Positions 5,567-7,511 of a DNA stretch of 7,511 bases are shown one piece after another. Source of the DNA: Methanobrevibacter sp. (GTDB lineage: Archaea > Methanobacteriota > Methanobacteria > Methanobacteriales > Methanobacteriaceae); NCBI GenBank assembly GCA_031261945.1, contig JAISIQ010000124.1:1-7511 (forward strand), written 5' to 3'. Every line of letters begins with the position of its first letter. Positions within the stretch are counted from its first letter, which is position 1. The position numbers were made by a program, and so were the translations under genes. The notes beneath the pieces were generated by a model. It did no database searches and had not been told where the DNA came from. It saw nothing but the letters and a program-made list of their open reading frames with translations.

Positions 5567-6163
5567 ATCATTAATAATAGAGAAAATAATATTTTTTAAT
5601 ATATCAGAACTTTTCAAGACTTCTACAGATAAACCTTGTTTTAATTCTATTGATAATGGTTCTATTCCTATAAATAATATATTAAATTCATTATCTAATT
5701 CTAAATATTTTATTAAATAGGATAAAGACATAGAATGAGTTGAAACATTTATATTAGCTATTTCATCCTTTTTTACAGATTTTATAGTTCCTGGTTTAGT
5801 ATTCATAAATGCAGCATCAATAATTAAGATATGAGAAGGGTTTTTTTTCTTTATTTCTCCAGTAAAATTTTCTGGAGCAGAACCTGCATCTATAAAAATA
5901 ATATCCTCATTTTTATCTTCATATTCCTCTTCATATTTTCCCTCGATTTCATTAGAATAATGATTACTATTATCAATATTATTAGTATTAGTATTAATAA
6001 TATTATTATTGAATTTATCTTTTAATCTATTTATTATATAAGGACCTAAACCATCATCTCCTCTAAGTTCATTTCCAATTCCCATTATAACTAATTTTTT
6101 ATAATCTTGTAGAAATTCTTTTAATAATCTCTTTAATTCATCTAACTCTTTTTGAGGTATGAT
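5552..6163 (-). CDS. hycI: HycI-type [NiFe]-hydrogenase maturation endopeptidase
   Basis: This cytoplasmic protease clips the C-terminal tail of a [NiFe]-hydrogenase large subunit after nickel insertion. Family marks are GIGNELRGDDGLG, DAGSAPENFTGEI, ILIIDAAFMNTKPG, STHSMSLSYLI and FIGIEPLS. These closely parallel E. coli HycI. Counting from the first ATG, D11, D90 and H117 match its three nickel-binding residues. An Asn- then Glu/Asp-rich insert (about 26-60) sits between the first helix and the second strand. The first ATG (6083-6085) would delete the first beta strand and has no ribosome site. The frame is open for 26 more codons (IIPQKELDELKRLLKEFL...) with GGTGAT at 6168-6173, but offers only ATC (6161-6163) or ATA (6158-6160) as starts. 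I chose ATC for spacing, and the exact start is uncertain. Which hydrogenase it matures is unknown. Confidence 0.85.
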   Translation of the reverse strand: MIPQKELDELKRLLKEFLQDYKKLVIMGIGNELRGDDGLGPYIINRLKDKFNNNIINTNTNNIDNSNHYSNEIEGKYEEEYEDKNEDIIFIDAGSAPENFTGEIKKKNPSHILIIDAAFMNTKPGTIKSVKKDEIANINVSTHSMSLSYLIKYLELDNEFNILFIGIEPLSIELKQGLSVEVLKSSDILKNIIFSIINDIYCN

Positions 6164-6167
6164 TTAA

Positions 6168-6173
6168 ATCACC
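6168..6173 (-). promoter_or_regulatory. Ribosome binding site GGTGAT pointing to a non-canonical start
   Basis: GGTGAT on the minus strand is a six-base match to the archaeal anti-Shine-Dalgarno. It lies four bases from ATC and seven from ATA in the protease frame. The nearest in-frame ATG is more than 80 bases further on. Confidence 0.6.
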
Positions 6174-6188
6174 AAAATAATATTATTT

Positions 6189-6196
6189 TTATATAA
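6189..6196 (-). promoter_or_regulatory. TATA-box candidate for the hydrogenase protease gene
   Basis: TTATATAA followed by an A/T run lies about 16 bases upstream of the GGTGAT site, in the 133 bp spacer after the methyltransferase. Initiation 22-27 bases downstream would fall at or near the ribosome site. The rest of the spacer (6174-6296) is AT-rich with nothing else recognisable. Confidence 0.3.
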
Positions 6197-6296
6197 TTAT
6201 TAATTATTTTTATTTATTAAATATATTTTTATTAAATATAATGATAGCATATAAAAATTAGCATTCATATTTAGCATAGAATATACAAAATTAGAA

Positions 6297-7511
6297 TTAA
6301 GTTTTAATAATTTTTGCATTAATTGTTTCTAAGCCTCCACCCATTATATATTTAAGTTCAATTGAAACCTCACTATTATTTGAATTATTTGAGTTATTTG
6401 ATTTATTATTAGAAATATAATCACAGCTATTAATAGTATTATCCCTAATATCATTATTAACATTATGGACATCATTAACATTACTCTCCATATCATTAGA
6501 GGAAAAAGAAGAAAGAGAAGAATGGTGCAAAGAAGAATAATAAGAATAGGAATTTTCTAATGGTACAATTAAAGGAGGATTTAACATAGGTGTTGGTCCA
6601 CAAATAATATTATCATTAAGCTTAGTAAAAGTAGTAATTTTTATTCCATTGATCATATTTTGATCATTTAAGTTTTTATCTTTTGAATTTTTATCTTTTG
6701 AATTGTTTTTTAAAGATTTAGCTATTAAAGATTCATCTATTTTGTCTATTGTATCTATTTTATCTATTTTATCAACCATATCTATTTTAAATTGTATAAT
6801 AGTTTTAAAATAGGGGTTTATTTTTTTTGAGAAATCAAATTCACTATATTTGACAAAACCTCCTATAATTTTATAATGAGAATGTTCTGTTTCATTAGAC
6901 TTAGGTTTATATACCACATTATCTGTTTCATCATCATAATAGTTATTATATCGATTATTTCTATCATATATATGAATAGGTTCAGCTATATTTATTATAC
7001 CTTTAGGAATAATTTCTCCATCATCTTTAAGAAATTTATGAAAATGATTTAAAACTAAAACTTCCTCTTCATCAATTAAAGCAGTATCTAACATCTCACA
7101 TATTATTAAATCTGCTTTAAAATCAGAACTACACTTATTATCCATATCATGATCCGGATTATGATTAGGATTATTGTTATAATTATTGTTATGGTTATGA
7201 TCCTGATTATAACAATGATTATGATTATTAATAAAATTAGTAGTATTAGTGTTAAAATTATAATTTAAAGCATCTTTATTCAAAAACTTTATATTTTTTA
7301 CATTTTTTAATGAATTTTCTGCATAATTAGCTATTTTATGATCTTTTTCAATAGCTATTATTGATTTAAAATAAAAAGAAGAAAAGTAAGATAAAACACC
7401 ACTTCCTGATCCAAGGTCATAGACAATTTTATCTAATTTATTTTCAAAATCAATTTCATCTGATTTTAGAATAGAATTATAATCATTAAAATTATCCTGA
7501 TCATAATTACA
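6297..7511 (-). CDS. Class I SAM-dependent methyltransferase, protein-arginine-methyltransferase-like (5' end off window)
   Basis: The visible part is 404 codons, open to the right edge. Fragment residues 29-41 (IVYDLGSGSGVLS) are the glycine-rich SAM-binding motif I. SIIAIEKD (50-57) ends strand 2 with the acidic residue that holds the SAM ribose. KFLNKDAL (75-82) is strand 3, and DLIICEMLDT (134-143) is strand 4 with the active-site region. The glutamate and following helix, then LKDDGEIIPKG (160-170), and a C-terminal beta-rich part with GPTPMLNPPLIVP recall the PRMT-like fold. The TTG at 7281-7283 is not the start, since motif I lies upstream of it. The substrate is unknown. Low-complexity inserts break the protein at about 85-129 (Asn/His), 242-260 (Lys-Ile-Asp repeats), 268-286 (Lys/Asp/Asn) and 320-380 (Ser/Asn), so it is far longer than its core. 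It precedes the protease gene by about 133 bp. Confidence 0.8.
   Translation of the reverse strand, partial: CNYDQDNFNDYNSILKSDEIDFENKLDKIVYDLGSGSGVLSYFSSFYFKSIIAIEKDHKIANYAENSLKNVKNIKFLNKDALNYNFNTNTTNFINNHNHCYNQDHNHNNNYNNNPNHNPDHDMDNKCSSDFKADLIICEMLDTALIDEEEVLVLNHFHKFLKDDGEIIPKGIINIAEPIHIYDRNNRYNNYYDDETDNVVYKPKSNETEHSHYKIIGGFVKYSEFDFSKKINPYFKTIIQFKIDMVDKIDKIDTIDKIDESLIAKSLKNNSKDKNSKDKNLNDQNMINGIKITTFTKLNDNIICGPTPMLNPPLIVPLENSYSYYSSLHHSSLSSFSSNDMESNVNDVHNVNNDIRDNTINSCDYISNNKSNNSNNSNNSEVSIELKYIMGGGLETINAKIIKT
6673..6702 (-). repeat. Perfect 15 bp tandem repeat inside the methyltransferase
   Basis: TTTTTATCTTTTGAA occurs at 6673-6687 and 6688-6702 (plus strand). It encodes two copies of a Ser-Lys-Asp-Lys-Asn unit in frame. 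Confidence 0.9.
6736..6789 (-). repeat. 9 bp minisatellite encoding Lys-Ile-Asp repeats
   Basis: Six units of nine bases (TCTATTTTG, TCTATTGTA, TCTATTTTA twice, a diverged TCAACCATA, then TCTATTTTA) encode KIDMVDKIDKIDTIDKID. The unit length of three codons keeps the frame whatever the copy number. Confidence 0.9.
7125..7259 (-). repeat. Asn/His-rich low-complexity insert in the methyltransferase
   Basis: Between strand 3 (KFLNKDAL) and strand 4 (ADLIICEMLDT) about 45 residues are mostly Asn, His, Asp, Thr and Tyr (for example QDHNHNNNYNNNPNHNPDHD). The DNA is a run of ATT/ATG-type triplets. It would form a disordered loop on the surface of the fold. Confidence 0.85.

Noticed and set aside
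5831..6025. A 64-residue Ile/Phe-rich plus-strand ORF
   Set aside because: It is antisense to the hydrogenase protease, and the Ile runs are the complement of Asn codons.

Overview
This is an extremely AT-rich window from a pseudomurein-walled methanogen of the order Methanobacteriales, most likely a Methanobrevibacter-like species (genus inferred from composition and gene content, not proven). The evidence is a run of archaeal pseudomurein cell-wall genes (a Mur-type peptide ligase, an MraY-like lipid-carrier transferase and a carbamoyl-phosphate-synthase-like ATP-grasp protein), archaeal Shine-Dalgarno motifs (GGAGG, GGTGAT, GTGAT), T-rich terminator-like tracts and TATA-like promoter boxes. 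All seven recognisable genes lie on the minus strand, so transcription runs from right to left. No RNA gene, insertion sequence, prophage or CRISPR array is visible.

Right end to 6297: a class I SAM-dependent methyltransferase whose 5' end lies beyond the window. Its reading frame is open to the right edge and includes the SAM-binding motif, so it does not begin at the internal TTG at 7283. Next is a HycI-type [NiFe]-hydrogenase maturation protease (stop at 5552). The sequence needed for its first beta strand lies upstream of its first ATG and has no canonical start codon, but it does have a good ribosome binding site.

Centre: the pseudomurein genes, consisting of a single-module ATP-grasp ligase (4195-5334), an MraY-like transferase 54 bp downstream (3052-4140) and, after a 316 bp gap with a terminator-like tract and a TATA-like box, a pMurE-type peptide ligase (999-2735). 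Together they fit construction of the UDP-linked pseudomurein peptide and transfer of the precursor to a polyprenyl phosphate at the membrane.

Left end: after a 340 bp repetitive AT-rich gap comes a small single-pass membrane protein with a POTRA-like extracellular domain (212-658, GTG start). It is followed by the first 30 codons of an exported protein (1-90, TTG start, strong GGAGG site, clear signal peptide) that runs off the left edge.

Two genome-scale patterns stand out. First, the palindrome AATAGCTATT occurs nine times, far above chance for this composition, usually as Ile-Ala-Ile in the same codon phase but also between genes and in another phase. Second, short tandem duplications are everywhere. 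Inside genes their periods are multiples of three and encode Asn-, His-, Lys/Asp- or Ser-rich insertions within otherwise conserved enzymes. Between genes and at gene ends the periods are mostly not multiples of three (11/13, 14, 17 and 19 bp).
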